DNA from: an uncultured SAR116 cluster alpha proteobacterium
GTDB lineage: Bacteria; Pseudomonadota; Alphaproteobacteria; Puniceispirillales; Marisalimonadaceae
Length of the DNA stretch: 64,000 nt
Direction of reading: 5' to 3'
Assembly: GCA_902593735.1 (NCBI GenBank)
Contig: CACJJL010000002.1
Coordinates: 1-64,000 of the forward strand
In this document: in pieces, positions 18,817 to 27,628 of the stretch
How the letters are laid out: the number at the start of each line of letters is the position of its first letter
Position numbering within the stretch: the first letter of the stretch is position 1
Made by a program: the position numbers and the translations under genes
Notes under the pieces: generated by a model
The model's input: only the letters and a program-made list of their open reading frames with translations
What the model was told of the DNA's origin: nothing
The model's database searches: none

Positions 18817-18853
18817 ATTTTTTATTTGATATCTCGTTTTTAATCAGTAAAAC

Positions 18854-18941
18854 GAAGGGCCTCACAACCCGCTATCATTGTTACGGCTGCTTCCTTTCGG
18901 ACCTGACCGGATTGGCAAGAATTACGTCCGTGTGACCCTTC
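18854..18941 (-). ncRNA. ffs: Signal recognition particle RNA (small, 4.5S type)
   Basis: On the minus strand this reads as a single long hairpin. The ends GAAGGG and CCCTTC pair. The conserved Ffh-binding apical region is present: a GGTCAGGTCCGAAAGGAAGCAGCC core in which GGTCAGG, the GAAA-type tetraloop and the asymmetric AGCAGCC side can be recognised. About 88 bases long, it is the short bacterial form without an Alu domain. The ends are set from the terminal pairing and may be off by a few bases. dnaX starts about 38 bases downstream on the same strand. Confidence 0.93.
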
Positions 18942-19000
18942 ACAAATATTTATGTTATAAATAATAGTAATATGCAAGAATTTCTGTGTGTTTTTTTGAA

Positions 19001-19849
19001 TTAGTTTTTCTTAGATCTAGAGTAAGTTCCAATAATTTTAACTGAATTTGGTTCGCTATAGAAATACATCTCTTCTAAAGCATTTTGCATAGGTTTTGTA
19101 TCTGGATGACCTTCTGCATCAACATAAAATCTTGCTGCGTTCATCTCTTTACCACCAATATAGCTCTCAAGTTTGGTAAGATTTATTCCGTTAGTAGCAA
19201 ATCCACCTAACACTTTATATAATGCAGCAGGAACAGATCTAACCTCAAAAATTATAGTTGTTACAGGAATTGGTATGTCTACAGATGGTGTCTGAGGATC
19301 TCTAGCCATAATCAAAAATCTAGTTGTATTATGTTCTGCATCTTCAATATTATTTTTTAATATTTTAAGGTCATAGATTTTTGCCGCCATGTTTGAAGCT
19401 ATTGCACCAATTTTAGGATTTTCTAACCTTGAAACCTCTTCCGCTGCTCCAGCAGTATCTATATGTTGTATTGGGATTAGGTTATGTTTTTTTATAAATT
19501 TTCTACATTGAGCAAGTCCTTGTGCATGACTTTTAACATATTTCAAATCTTCTAGTTTAGATGTTTTAAGCCCAAGTAATTGATGATTTACTCTTTGGAA
19601 ATGTTCACCAACAATAAATAAGCCACTTTCTGGTATTAAATGATGGATATCTGCCACTCTTCCTGCCAAAGAATTCTCAACAGGGACCATTGCGTAATCT
19701 GTTTTTTTATTTTTAGTGGCGTTAAGCATATCTTCAAATGAATTACATGCTAGTGTCTTAGAGTGAGGGAAACAAGCTTCACAAGCCATATTTGAATATG
19801 CGCCGGCCATACCTTGAAAAGCAATTATAAGTTTACTTTTATTATTCAT
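19001..19849 (-). CDS. pheA: Prephenate dehydratase
   Basis: A 282-residue monofunctional enzyme converting prephenate to phenylpyruvate in phenylalanine synthesis. The periplasmic-binding-like catalytic domain runs from residue ~8 (AFQGMAGAYSNMA) through VPVENSLAGRV and HAQGLAQC. The DNTTRF-type motif appears as EHNTTRFLIMAR near residue 172. A C-terminal ACT regulatory domain (~195-275, with NLTKLES) should bind phenylalanine for feedback inhibition. No chorismate mutase domain is fused. Confidence 0.94.
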   Translation of the reverse strand: MNNKSKLIIAFQGMAGAYSNMACEACFPHSKTLACNSFEDMLNATKNKKTDYAMVPVENSLAGRVADIHHLIPESGLFIVGEHFQRVNHQLLGLKTSKLEDLKYVKSHAQGLAQCRKFIKKHNLIPIQHIDTAGAAEEVSRLENPKIGAIASNMAAKIYDLKILKNNIEDAEHNTTRFLIMARDPQTPSVDIPIPVTTIIFEVRSVPAALYKVLGGFATNGINLTKLESYIGGKEMNAARFYVDAEGHPDTKPMQNALEEMYFYSEPNSVKIIGTYSRSKKN

Positions 19850-19896
19850 TTTTTTCTCTATTTTGTTTGACTTAATTTATTATATGAATAACTTGA

Positions 19897-20649
19897 TTAA
19901 GTCTTTAAAATAATTTCTGCTTTTTTTAAATCTGATTTAGTATCTACCCCAATCGGGTGTTCAGAAGTAACAATTGTGTGTATCTGCATTCCTGCTTCAA
20001 GTGCGCGAAGCTGTTCAAGTTTCTCTGACTTTTCTAGTGGGGAAGGTTTTAGTTTTACAAATTTTTCTAAAACGTCTCTCCGCCATGCATAAATCCCAAT
20101 ATGATGCCAAATATTTTTACTTCCGCTGGGAATACATGCTCTACTAAAATATAATGCTTTTCCAACATCGTCTATTTTTGGGTTATTATTTTTAAAAGTT
20201 GCTACTACTTTCACAACTGATGGGTCATCAAACTCATCAGGAGAGGCTTTAACAATTACTGTTGTAATTTCCTTCAATGGATCATCAGCTACCTGTGCTA
20301 ATTTTTGGATTAAATTTCCTGAAATATTTGGCAGATCGCCTTGCAGATGAATAATATTTTTATATTTTTTTTCATGGTCAAACTTTTCAAGAGCTTCTAA
20401 TATCCTATCTGATCCACTTTCATGTTGATGAGAAGTCATTAATGCAGTTCCACCATACTCACTAACAGTTTCAAAAATCAACTTATCATCAGTTGCTACA
20501 ACTACTGGAGCATTTAATTCTGCGTTTTTTGCACAATTGTATGCATGAATTATTAATGGGATACCATTTATCTTAAGTAGTGGTTTATTGGGTAATCTTG
20601 ATGAACCTATCCTAGCAGGTATCATAATTATGGTATCAGTATATTCCAA
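19897..20649 (-). CDS. kdsB: CMP-KDO synthetase (3-deoxy-manno-octulosonate cytidylyltransferase)
   Basis: A 250-residue nucleotidyltransferase that activates KDO with CTP for lipopolysaccharide inner-core synthesis. It shows the N-terminal IPARIGSSRLPNKPL, the ATDD segment near residue 53, the QGDLPN block (the family's QGDEP-like site) near 104, the KALYFSRACIP segment and the YAWRRDVLEKF helix. Its presence implies that the cell makes KDO-containing lipopolysaccharide. It is upstream of pheA on the same strand. Confidence 0.94.
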   Translation of the reverse strand: MEYTDTIIMIPARIGSSRLPNKPLLKINGIPLIIHAYNCAKNAELNAPVVVATDDKLIFETVSEYGGTALMTSHQHESGSDRILEALEKFDHEKKYKNIIHLQGDLPNISGNLIQKLAQVADDPLKEITTVIVKASPDEFDDPSVVKVVATFKNNNPKIDDVGKALYFSRACIPSGSKNIWHHIGIYAWRRDVLEKFVKLKPSPLEKSEKLEQLRALEAGMQIHTIVTSEHPIGVDTKSDLKKAEIILKT

Positions 20650-20790
20650 TTTTAGGCTCCATGAATCATGTATAATTATATTTAAAATTTTTTGGAAATA
20701 ATTTATTACCCTTTTTAACTTTTATACTTGAAGAAAGCTTTTCTTGCATGTAAATAATTATTTATCGAGAATTTTTTTGTGGATTAATTT

Positions 20791-21324
20791 ATGGATGCAT
20801 TGAGATTTAACAAGATAGCAGCAGCTTTATTATCAGGTGTTTTGTTGATAATGGTCTTTGGAAAAATTGGAAATTTACTGGTTAGTCCAAATACGGAAGT
20901 CTCAAAAGCATATCCAATTGAAGTTCCAGAAAAAGCTGAAACAAAAATAAAAGAAACTAAAGAAATAGTGGTTGAACCTATACTTGCTCTTTTAGCTAGC
21001 GCAGATATAAATAGTGGTCAGAAAATTTCTAAAAAATGTGTTGCTTGTCATGGATTTGAGGCTGGAGGTGCAAACAAAGTTGGGCCTAACCTTTATAATA
21101 TCGTTAACAAAGAACAAGGTAAAGCTGACTATGCATATTCTAAAACACTTGCATCATTATCTGGGAAATGGACTTACGAAGAGCTGAACAAATTTTTGTA
21201 TAAACCAAAACTATTTTATAAAGGTACTAAAATGAATTATGCAGGTTTATCAAAAACAAAAGATAGAGCTGATCTAATTGCTTGGTTAAGAACAAAGAGC
21301 GATAGTCCAGTAGCCTTACCATAG
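20791..21324 (+). CDS. Membrane-anchored class I cytochrome c
   Basis: A 177-residue mono-haem cytochrome. Residues ~10-30 form an uncleaved membrane anchor, a proline/charged linker follows (~35-65), then the haem domain. The haem-binding CxxCH appears as CVACH near residue 82, VGPNLYN follows, and the probable axial methionine is in KGTKMNYAG near residue 150. The layout resembles CycM/cytochrome c552 electron carriers that shuttle electrons to the aa3 oxidase. The exact redox partners are inferred. It is divergent from kdsB. Confidence 0.86.
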   Translation: MDALRFNKIAAALLSGVLLIMVFGKIGNLLVSPNTEVSKAYPIEVPEKAETKIKETKEIVVEPILALLASADINSGQKISKKCVACHGFEAGGANKVGPNLYNIVNKEQGKADYAYSKTLASLSGKWTYEELNKFLYKPKLFYKGTKMNYAGLSKTKDRADLIAWLRTKSDSPVALP

Positions 21325-21369
21325 ATCGAAAATAAATGAACAAAAATTCCTTTTGAAAAGGTCCCTTTT

Positions 21370-22161
21370 ATGAATGAAGCTGAATTTATTGAGATTTCAA
21401 ATTTTTTGAATTTGTTAGCTGATCGTTCAAAAATTATAACTTTAGAAGGTTTTAGCTCTGATCTAACTCTACAAGTTAAAGATGATGGAAGTCCTGTAAC
21501 AGACTATGATATAAATGCTGAAAAGATATTAAGAGAGACCATATCAGCCAAATTTCCAAATCACAATATATTTGCTGAAGAGATGGGATTTACAAAAAAT
21601 AATTCTGATTATACCTGGATTATAGATCCAATAGACGGAACTCGTAGCTATGTTATTGGAAGGCCTTTATGGGGCACATTAATATCACTTGCATTTAAAG
21701 GTGAGCCAATTATTGGCATGGCTGATTTTCCTGCCCTAGATGAAAGATGGATTGGTTATAAAAAGAAGTGTCTACTAAATAATTCATCTTTTACAAAAAA
21801 CTATAAATCTATCACCAGTTTATCTGAATCAACAGTTGGTTGTACAGGACCACATTTATTTTCTGAAATAGGTAAACAAAAATATGAAACTTTGATAAAA
21901 AAAGCTAAGTATCATGTTTGGTCAGGAGATTGTCATAATTATTGTTTGGTAATCAAAGGAGGCTTAGATTTAGTAGTTGAAGAAGGTCTTTCTTCATATG
22001 ATATCTTACCACTGATGCCAATATTAAAAGCAAAAGATATTATTATAACCGACTGGAATTCTAAAAAAGTAAGTTTTAAGAATGATTTATACAGCAAGTA
22101 CTCTGTTATAGTTGCAAGAGATAAAAATATTCATGAGACAGCAATTTATTATATGAATTAA
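21370..22161 (+). CDS. hisN: Histidinol-phosphatase (inositol monophosphatase family)
   Basis: A 263-residue Mg-dependent phosphatase of the IMPase fold. Metal-site motifs are the first Glu in AEEMGF near residue 74, DPIDGTRSYVIGRP near residue 95, and the second Asp in WSGDCHNY near residue 192. DGTRSYVIG rather than DGTxNF favours the HisN-type histidinol-phosphatase that replaces HisB-type enzymes in many alphaproteobacteria. Other substrates (inositol phosphate, PAP) remain possible. It starts 45 bases after the cytochrome gene. Confidence 0.8.
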   Translation: MNEAEFIEISNFLNLLADRSKIITLEGFSSDLTLQVKDDGSPVTDYDINAEKILRETISAKFPNHNIFAEEMGFTKNNSDYTWIIDPIDGTRSYVIGRPLWGTLISLAFKGEPIIGMADFPALDERWIGYKKKCLLNNSSFTKNYKSITSLSESTVGCTGPHLFSEIGKQKYETLIKKAKYHVWSGDCHNYCLVIKGGLDLVVEEGLSSYDILPLMPILKAKDIIITDWNSKKVSFKNDLYSKYSVIVARDKNIHETAIYYMN

Positions 22162-22169
22162 TTTAAAGT

Positions 22170-23630
22170 TTAACGTTTTGAACAATATTTTATAATCATA
22201 TTCACAATATTCCTTAACCCCATAGCCTCTCCGCCCACGGGGAAACCTGGCCGTGATGAGGTGTTCCATGCCATTAGATCAACATGTGCCCAATTTGTAT
22301 TTTCATTTATAAATCTATTTAGGAATAATGCTGCAGTTATTGCACCACCTGTTCCTGATGATCCAGTACTACTTATTGCATTATTATTTTTATCAAGTTG
22401 TTTATTATAAGGGTTAAATAAAGGTAATCTCCACATTGGGTCAATTTGTTTTATACCCTCATTTATTATATCTTCACCTAAATCATCGTTGTTTGTAAAT
22501 AATGCAGGTAATTCTGTGCCTAAAGCCACTCTTGCGGCTCCAGTTAAAGTAGCAAAATCTAAAATAAAATCACTTTTTGTTTTGCTTTCCTGACAATAAG
22601 TGAGTGCGTCTGCAAGTAATAATCTGCCTTCCGCGTCTGTATTACCAATTTCAACTGGAGTTAGGTTTCTTGAATAAACAATATCTAGTGGTCTCATAGA
22701 TTTTTCAGAGATAGCATTCTCAGCAAGTGGTAAAATCACTCTTAAATTAATAGGACAGTTTATTGACATTAAAACATAAGCTATGCCTAGAACTAATGCA
22801 CTACCACCCATATCTTTTTTCATTAATAACATACTATTGGAAGGTTTTATATCCAAACCACCACTATCAAAAGTAACTCCCTTACCAACCAAAACAATGT
22901 TTGGATAGTTGTTTTTTTTATTTTTATTCCATTGAAGATCAATAAGCACAGGTTTGTTTTCTGAAGACCTACCAACAATATCTACTAAGGGAAAATTCTT
23001 TTCTAGTTGTTTGTCTTTAAATGTTAAAATTACAGGTGAAAATTTTTTAAATAATTTTTTTATTATTTTTTCATATTTTAGTGGTGTTAGTATGTTTGGA
23101 GGCAAATTTATCAAATCTCTTGTTAGAAAAATACCTCGCATTTCTGCAAAGCATTTTTCTAATAAATTTTTTGAAATTTCTTTTTTACATTGAAACAAGC
23201 ATAAGGACTGATTTCTGTGAGTATTTTTGGTTATTTTTTTCATGGAAAAATTATAGAATGCTAATCCCCATCCTAAAATAAAGCTGAACTTGTCAAAGTT
23301 TTCAAATTCGTCAACAAATTGAACACTCCATTTTTTCTTTGGAAGTTTTTGTGATAGTGTAGCTGCTTGGTCAATTAAGCTTTTTTTCGGTTCATTAGAT
23401 TTTTTAATTATAGCAATTGCTCCACCAAGATCAAATTTCTCATCTGGAAAAAATCCAAAATGCTGTGCTTCTATTGCAAAACTTGTATTTAAAAAATTTT
23501 TTTGTTTTTTGGATATTAACTTAGTTGAATTTAAACTTTTTATATTGTTAAAAAGATAAAGAGGAGTTGATTTGATTTTTCTATTTTCGCAAAATCCATT
23601 TAGAATCTCATTAAAATTATATACCATCAT
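22170..23630 (-). CDS. Leucyl aminopeptidase (peptidase family M17)
   Basis: A 486-residue cytosolic metallo-aminopeptidase. The di-metal site is visible as GKGVTFDSGGLDIKPS near residue 250, KDMGGSA, and the hallmark NTDAEGRLLLADALTY near residue 327. The C-terminal WAHVDLMAWN segment is also typical. The N-terminal domain is divergent, as usual. It releases N-terminal residues from peptides. It is convergent with hisN, with eight bases between them. Confidence 0.92.
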   Translation of the reverse strand: MMVYNFNEILNGFCENRKIKSTPLYLFNNIKSLNSTKLISKKQKNFLNTSFAIEAQHFGFFPDEKFDLGGAIAIIKKSNEPKKSLIDQAATLSQKLPKKKWSVQFVDEFENFDKFSFILGWGLAFYNFSMKKITKNTHRNQSLCLFQCKKEISKNLLEKCFAEMRGIFLTRDLINLPPNILTPLKYEKIIKKLFKKFSPVILTFKDKQLEKNFPLVDIVGRSSENKPVLIDLQWNKNKKNNYPNIVLVGKGVTFDSGGLDIKPSNSMLLMKKDMGGSALVLGIAYVLMSINCPINLRVILPLAENAISEKSMRPLDIVYSRNLTPVEIGNTDAEGRLLLADALTYCQESKTKSDFILDFATLTGAARVALGTELPALFTNNDDLGEDIINEGIKQIDPMWRLPLFNPYNKQLDKNNNAISSTGSSGTGGAITAALFLNRFINENTNWAHVDLMAWNTSSRPGFPVGGEAMGLRNIVNMIIKYCSKR

Positions 23631-23712
23631 TTAATTACCTCTTAAATAAATTTAAAATTATAACATTACTCTTAAAATATGGTATTTCTAAATTAATAAA
23701 AAAGTTAAAGAA

Positions 23713-25440
23713 ATGAATAGTATTTTAGAATTTTCAGAATTTTTTAAAAAATTAAAAAAATTAAATTATTTATTTTTAGGCTCCTTGATTATTTTAATAA
23801 TTTTAGCTCTTTTCTCTGGGCAATACTCAATACCCCCTATAGATCGGGATGAAGCACGTTTTGCTCAAGCTAGCAGTCAAATGATTCAAAGTGGTGATTA
23901 TGTAAATATAAAATTTCAAGACGAAATTAGGGCAAAGAAGCCAATAGGCATTTACTGGCTTCAGGTAGTTTCAGCAAAGATATTTGGTCAAGAAAATATT
24001 GGGTCGTATAGAATACCATCCTTATTAAGCTCTATTATAACATTAATTTTTGTTGCTTTAATAACTAGGTTGATTTTCCCGGTTTATCAGACACTTATTG
24101 TAACTTTATTATTTGCATCATCAATTGTATTTATGGGAGAAGCTCACCTAGCAAAAACAGATGCCACTCTTTTGTGTTTAATCTGTGCTCAGCAATTCTT
24201 TTTACTTAAAATAATCTTGAATCAAGATAATACTTTCAAAGTAAAATACCTTTACCCAACATTAATGTGGCTAGCTTTTTCTTTTGGAGTTTTAGTAAAA
24301 GGCCCTGTTTCAATAGCTATACTAATTCCTACAGTGATTGCATTTTCTATAATTCAGAAATCTATAAGTTTGATAAAATCTTTAAGACCTATTTTTGGTT
24401 TTCTAATATGTTCTTTAGTAATTCTACCATGGTTTGTTGCAATTGATGAAGCAACAAACGGGATGTTTTTACAAAAAGCTTTTCAAGAAGATTTTTTTAG
24501 TAAATTGGAGAGTGGTCAAGAGGGACATGGAGCATTACCAGGAACTCATTTATTAACATTATCAATTTCAATATGGCCTATTGCAACTTTTTTACCTTGC
24601 TTGATTTTATTTAGCTTTCAAAATAGAAATAATATAGTTATAAAATTTTTATTATGTTGGATTTTACCATTTTGGGTCATTATCGAATTAATTCCAACAA
24701 AACTTCTACATTATCCACTTCCTGTTTTGCCAGCAATTGCAATTCTCGCAATAGGTGGACTATTGCAGTTTAAGTCTAATGTCAAAAAAATAAAAAATGT
24801 TTCATTTCAAAAAATTACTTATATTTCTGCTATTTTATTTAGCCTTGGAGGAATTATAATAAGTGTAGGTATTTTTTATATTTCTTCTAAGTTTAATATT
24901 GAAAACGATTTTATTTTAACATTTTTCACTATATTACTTGTTTTAATTTCGATTGTTATTTTTATTTTGTCCAATACTTTGATTTTTAATTTCAAAATTT
25001 TATATCTAGATATTAGTAAAAATTTTTACAATATTTTATTTACAATTATTGCTCTTGCATCAATTTTTAATATTATTAATTATAATTCAGTTTTACCTAA
25101 CCTAGATTATTTACATCCAAGTAAAGCAATCGTAAAGAAATTAAAAAAAGTTAAGGCTGATGCTGTTGCATCTTCAGGCTATCATGAACCAAGTCTTGTT
25201 TTTTTATTAAATGGTAATGTTTTATTATCTGATCCTCACGAAGTTGCTATTTTCATGGCAGAGGGTAAAAACAATGTAGCGTTAATAGAAAAAAGTGATC
25301 TAAAACAATTCTTGCAAACAACAAATGATCTAAATTTAAAAATAAAAAAAATATCTATAGTAAAAGGTTTTAACATAGCTAAAGGAAAACATGTAGAAAT
25401 ATACATTTTTCAAAATCAATTGTTTGACCTGATTAATTAA
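23713..25440 (+). CDS. ArnT/PMT-family glycosyltransferase
   Basis: A 575-residue GT83-like integral membrane glycosyltransferase with about 10-12 membrane helices. The first periplasmic loop carries PPIDRDEARFAQASSQM, the catalytic Asp-Glu/Arg motif of ArnT and PMT enzymes, and the AKKPIGIYWLQ block that follows. It transfers a sugar from a polyprenyl carrier to lipid A or another surface acceptor. The next two genes are a polyprenyl-phosphate sugar transferase-like GT2 and a lipid A biosynthesis N-terminal domain protein, which supports a lipid A-modification role. The sugar is unknown. Confidence 0.85.
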   Translation: MNSILEFSEFFKKLKKLNYLFLGSLIILIILALFSGQYSIPPIDRDEARFAQASSQMIQSGDYVNIKFQDEIRAKKPIGIYWLQVVSAKIFGQENIGSYRIPSLLSSIITLIFVALITRLIFPVYQTLIVTLLFASSIVFMGEAHLAKTDATLLCLICAQQFFLLKIILNQDNTFKVKYLYPTLMWLAFSFGVLVKGPVSIAILIPTVIAFSIIQKSISLIKSLRPIFGFLICSLVILPWFVAIDEATNGMFLQKAFQEDFFSKLESGQEGHGALPGTHLLTLSISIWPIATFLPCLILFSFQNRNNIVIKFLLCWILPFWVIIELIPTKLLHYPLPVLPAIAILAIGGLLQFKSNVKKIKNVSFQKITYISAILFSLGGIIISVGIFYISSKFNIENDFILTFFTILLVLISIVIFILSNTLIFNFKILYLDISKNFYNILFTIIALASIFNIINYNSVLPNLDYLHPSKAIVKKLKKVKADAVASSGYHEPSLVFLLNGNVLLSDPHEVAIFMAEGKNNVALIEKSDLKQFLQTTNDLNLKIKKISIVKGFNIAKGKHVEIYIFQNQLFDLIN

Positions 25441-25484
25441 AATAGCTATTGATTTCTATATATTCAATAATTGCAATACTAAAC

Positions 25485-26216
25485 ATGTCCAAAACAACTG
25501 AAATTTCTATAGTTATTCCTGTTAAAAATGAAGCAGGAAATATTGATAGCTTAATTGGTGAAATTCATCAGTCATTAAAAAAGTTTAGTTATGAAATAAT
25601 ATACGTAAATGATGCATCAGAAGATAATACGGTGTTAGAATTAAAAAATAATATGAAAAAAAACAAAAAGTTAAGGGTTATTAGTCATGAAAATAGTCAA
25701 GGTCAATCCGCAGCTTTGAGGACAGGTATTAATGCATCAAATTCAACACTAATAGCAACTTTGGATGGCGACGGTCAAAATGATCCATCAGATCTTCCAA
25801 AAATGATTGATACACTCAAAAGTTATAAAGATGAGTTAATATTAATTGGAGGAGTTAGAGTAAATCGTAAGGATAGTATTACTAGATTATGGGCATCATC
25901 TTTTGCAAAATACTGTAGGTTTATTTTGCTTAAGGATACTCACCCAGATTCAGGTTGTGGTATAAAAGTATTTCATAGAGAGTTATTTTTAAGGCTTCCT
26001 TATTTTGATCATATGCATAGGTTTTTATCAGCTTTAGCCCTACGTGAAGGAGCCAAGGTTTTAAAATTCAATGTTAAACATAGAGAAAGAGTAATGGGGA
26101 ATTCAAATTATACTAATTTTGGAAGATTCCTAGTTGGCCTTTTTGATGTGCTAGGGGTAATTTGGCTAAGAAATAGAATGCCAAAAAATACTTCTTATAA
26201 AGAGATTTTAAAATAA
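25485..26216 (+). CDS. Glycosyltransferase family 2 (polyprenyl-phosphate sugar transferase type)
   Basis: A roughly 243-residue GT-A fold enzyme without membrane helices. It opens ISIVIPVKNEAGNI, with VNDASEDNT and the DXD-like LDGDGQNDP near residue 90. The pattern is that of dolichol-phosphate mannose synthase/ArnC-like enzymes that load undecaprenyl phosphate. I chose the ATG at 25485 because the upstream in-frame TTG adds residues outside the conserved fold. It sits between the ArnT-like gene and the LAB_N gene, where it likely makes the lipid-linked sugar used by the former. Confidence 0.84.
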   Translation: MSKTTEISIVIPVKNEAGNIDSLIGEIHQSLKKFSYEIIYVNDASEDNTVLELKNNMKKNKKLRVISHENSQGQSAALRTGINASNSTLIATLDGDGQNDPSDLPKMIDTLKSYKDELILIGGVRVNRKDSITRLWASSFAKYCRFILLKDTHPDSGCGIKVFHRELFLRLPYFDHMHRFLSALALREGAKVLKFNVKHRERVMGNSNYTNFGRFLVGLFDVLGVIWLRNRMPKNTSYKEILK

Positions 26217-26229
26217 TTAGGAATTTGTA

Positions 26230-26610
26230 ATGAATTTTATTTCGTTCTTATCAAACCAGATAGAAAAAGGTGCAATTTTTTTAAATGAGTTAATAATTGT
26301 CATACTACCATTTATGGAGCCTTATTTATTAAATCATCCAGAAGCAATCATGATTATTATAGGTTTTGGAGGGCAGGCATTATTTGCAACACGTTTTGTT
26401 ATTCAATGGATAAGCAGTGAAAATGCTGGTAAGTCAGTTATACCCATAGCTTTCTGGTATTTTTCAATTTCAGGCGGACTGGTTTTATTAACTTATGCAA
26501 TTTGGAGACAAGATCCAGTTATAATTGCTGGACAGTCTGTTGGTGTATTTATATACGCCAGAAATTTATATTTTATACATAGAGAAAAGAAACTAGAAAA
26601 TAATTCTTAA
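26230..26610 (+). CDS. Lipid A biosynthesis N-terminal domain protein
   Basis: A 126-residue membrane protein with three to four helices. The diagnostic LAB_N block is GFGGQALFATRFVIQW (near residue 48) followed by SVIPIAFWYFSISGG and the GQSVGVFIYARNLYF end. Such small proteins accompany ArnT-like and GT2 genes in lipid A glycosylation clusters and probably help move or present the lipid-linked sugar. It is the third gene of the plus-strand trio. Confidence 0.86.
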   Translation: MNFISFLSNQIEKGAIFLNELIIVILPFMEPYLLNHPEAIMIIIGFGGQALFATRFVIQWISSENAGKSVIPIAFWYFSISGGLVLLTYAIWRQDPVIIAGQSVGVFIYARNLYFIHREKKLENNS

Positions 26611-26644
26611 AGAATATTTTAGTACATTAATTTAGAGACTAGAT

Positions 26645-27628
26645 TTATGAAAATTCATTTTTAATTGGTCTGGCAAGTAAGTTTTTTATAATATCTTTGA
26701 TATCTGATTTTTTGTTTATTATTTTATAAATAGCTTCTACAATTGGTAGCTCTACATTAAGGTTTTTAGACAATGAAATGGCAGAATCTAGAGCGTTTAA
26801 ACCTTCTACTAGACGTTTGGGACGCTTATAATTATTTTTTATTATATCAATCCCGTATGCCATATTTCTAGAATGCGGTCCACTACAAGTTAAGCTCATA
26901 TCTCCAATGCCAGCAAGACCAAAGGCTGTTGCCTGATCCCCACCTGCTTTTTTAATTAATTCGCATGTTTCCGAAATGCCTCTAGTAATAAGCGCAGCTT
27001 TAGCATTATCACCTAATTCTAAGGCATCAACAATACCAGCACCAATGGCAATTATATTTTTTATTGCACCCGCAATAGACGCCCCACTTGGATCATTACT
27101 AGGATAAAGTCTTAAATTGGAATTGTGAAATAATTCACAAATAGAAGTGGCTATATCAATCTTTTTATTAGCTACTATTGCAGCTGCAGGCTTGTTGTTA
27201 GCAATTTCATCAGCAAAAGTGGGTCCAGTTAGTATAGAAAGTAATATGTTATGAAATTTATTTTCTACAATTTCATTAAAAGTTTCACCTTTTTTTGTTG
27301 CAAAACCTTTTGAAGTAATAATCACATTAATTTTGTTTTTAGAAAAAGATGAGATTTCTTCAATAGCCATTAAAACTCTTTTGCTTTCTGTAGTAATAAA
27401 AATTAAATCACTACCTTTTATGGCTTTTTCTTTGTTTGTAGTTGCTTGTATCAAAGGACTTAATTTTAAATTAGGGAATCTTTCTGATTTACAATTGTTT
27501 ATCTGTGTTTCCCGTGTCTTATCAGACACTAATATAGTAGAATTATGATTTAGTGTGGAAAGTGTAATTGCTAATGCTTGCCCCCATGCACCACCTCCAT
27601 AAAAACATATATTTGAATAAATTGACAT
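26645..27628 (-). CDS. gpsA: Glycerol-3-phosphate dehydrogenase [NAD(P)+]
   Basis: A 327-residue enzyme making sn-glycerol-3-phosphate for phospholipids. It has the N-terminal Rossmann motif YGGGAWGQALA, the VITSKGF segment, LTGPTFADEI near residue 135, and the catalytic lysine helix in AGAIKNIIAIGAGI. The C-terminal LTCSGPHSRN block completes the family pattern. It begins immediately after the tsaD stop (no gap), so the two are co-transcribed. Confidence 0.95.
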   Translation of the reverse strand: MSIYSNICFYGGGAWGQALAITLSTLNHNSTILVSDKTRETQINNCKSERFPNLKLSPLIQATTNKEKAIKGSDLIFITTESKRVLMAIEEISSFSKNKINVIITSKGFATKKGETFNEIVENKFHNILLSILTGPTFADEIANNKPAAAIVANKKIDIATSICELFHNSNLRLYPSNDPSGASIAGAIKNIIAIGAGIVDALELGDNAKAALITRGISETCELIKKAGGDQATAFGLAGIGDMSLTCSGPHSRNMAYGIDIIKNNYKRPKRLVEGLNALDSAISLSKNLNVELPIVEAIYKIINKKSDIKDIIKNLLARPIKNEFS

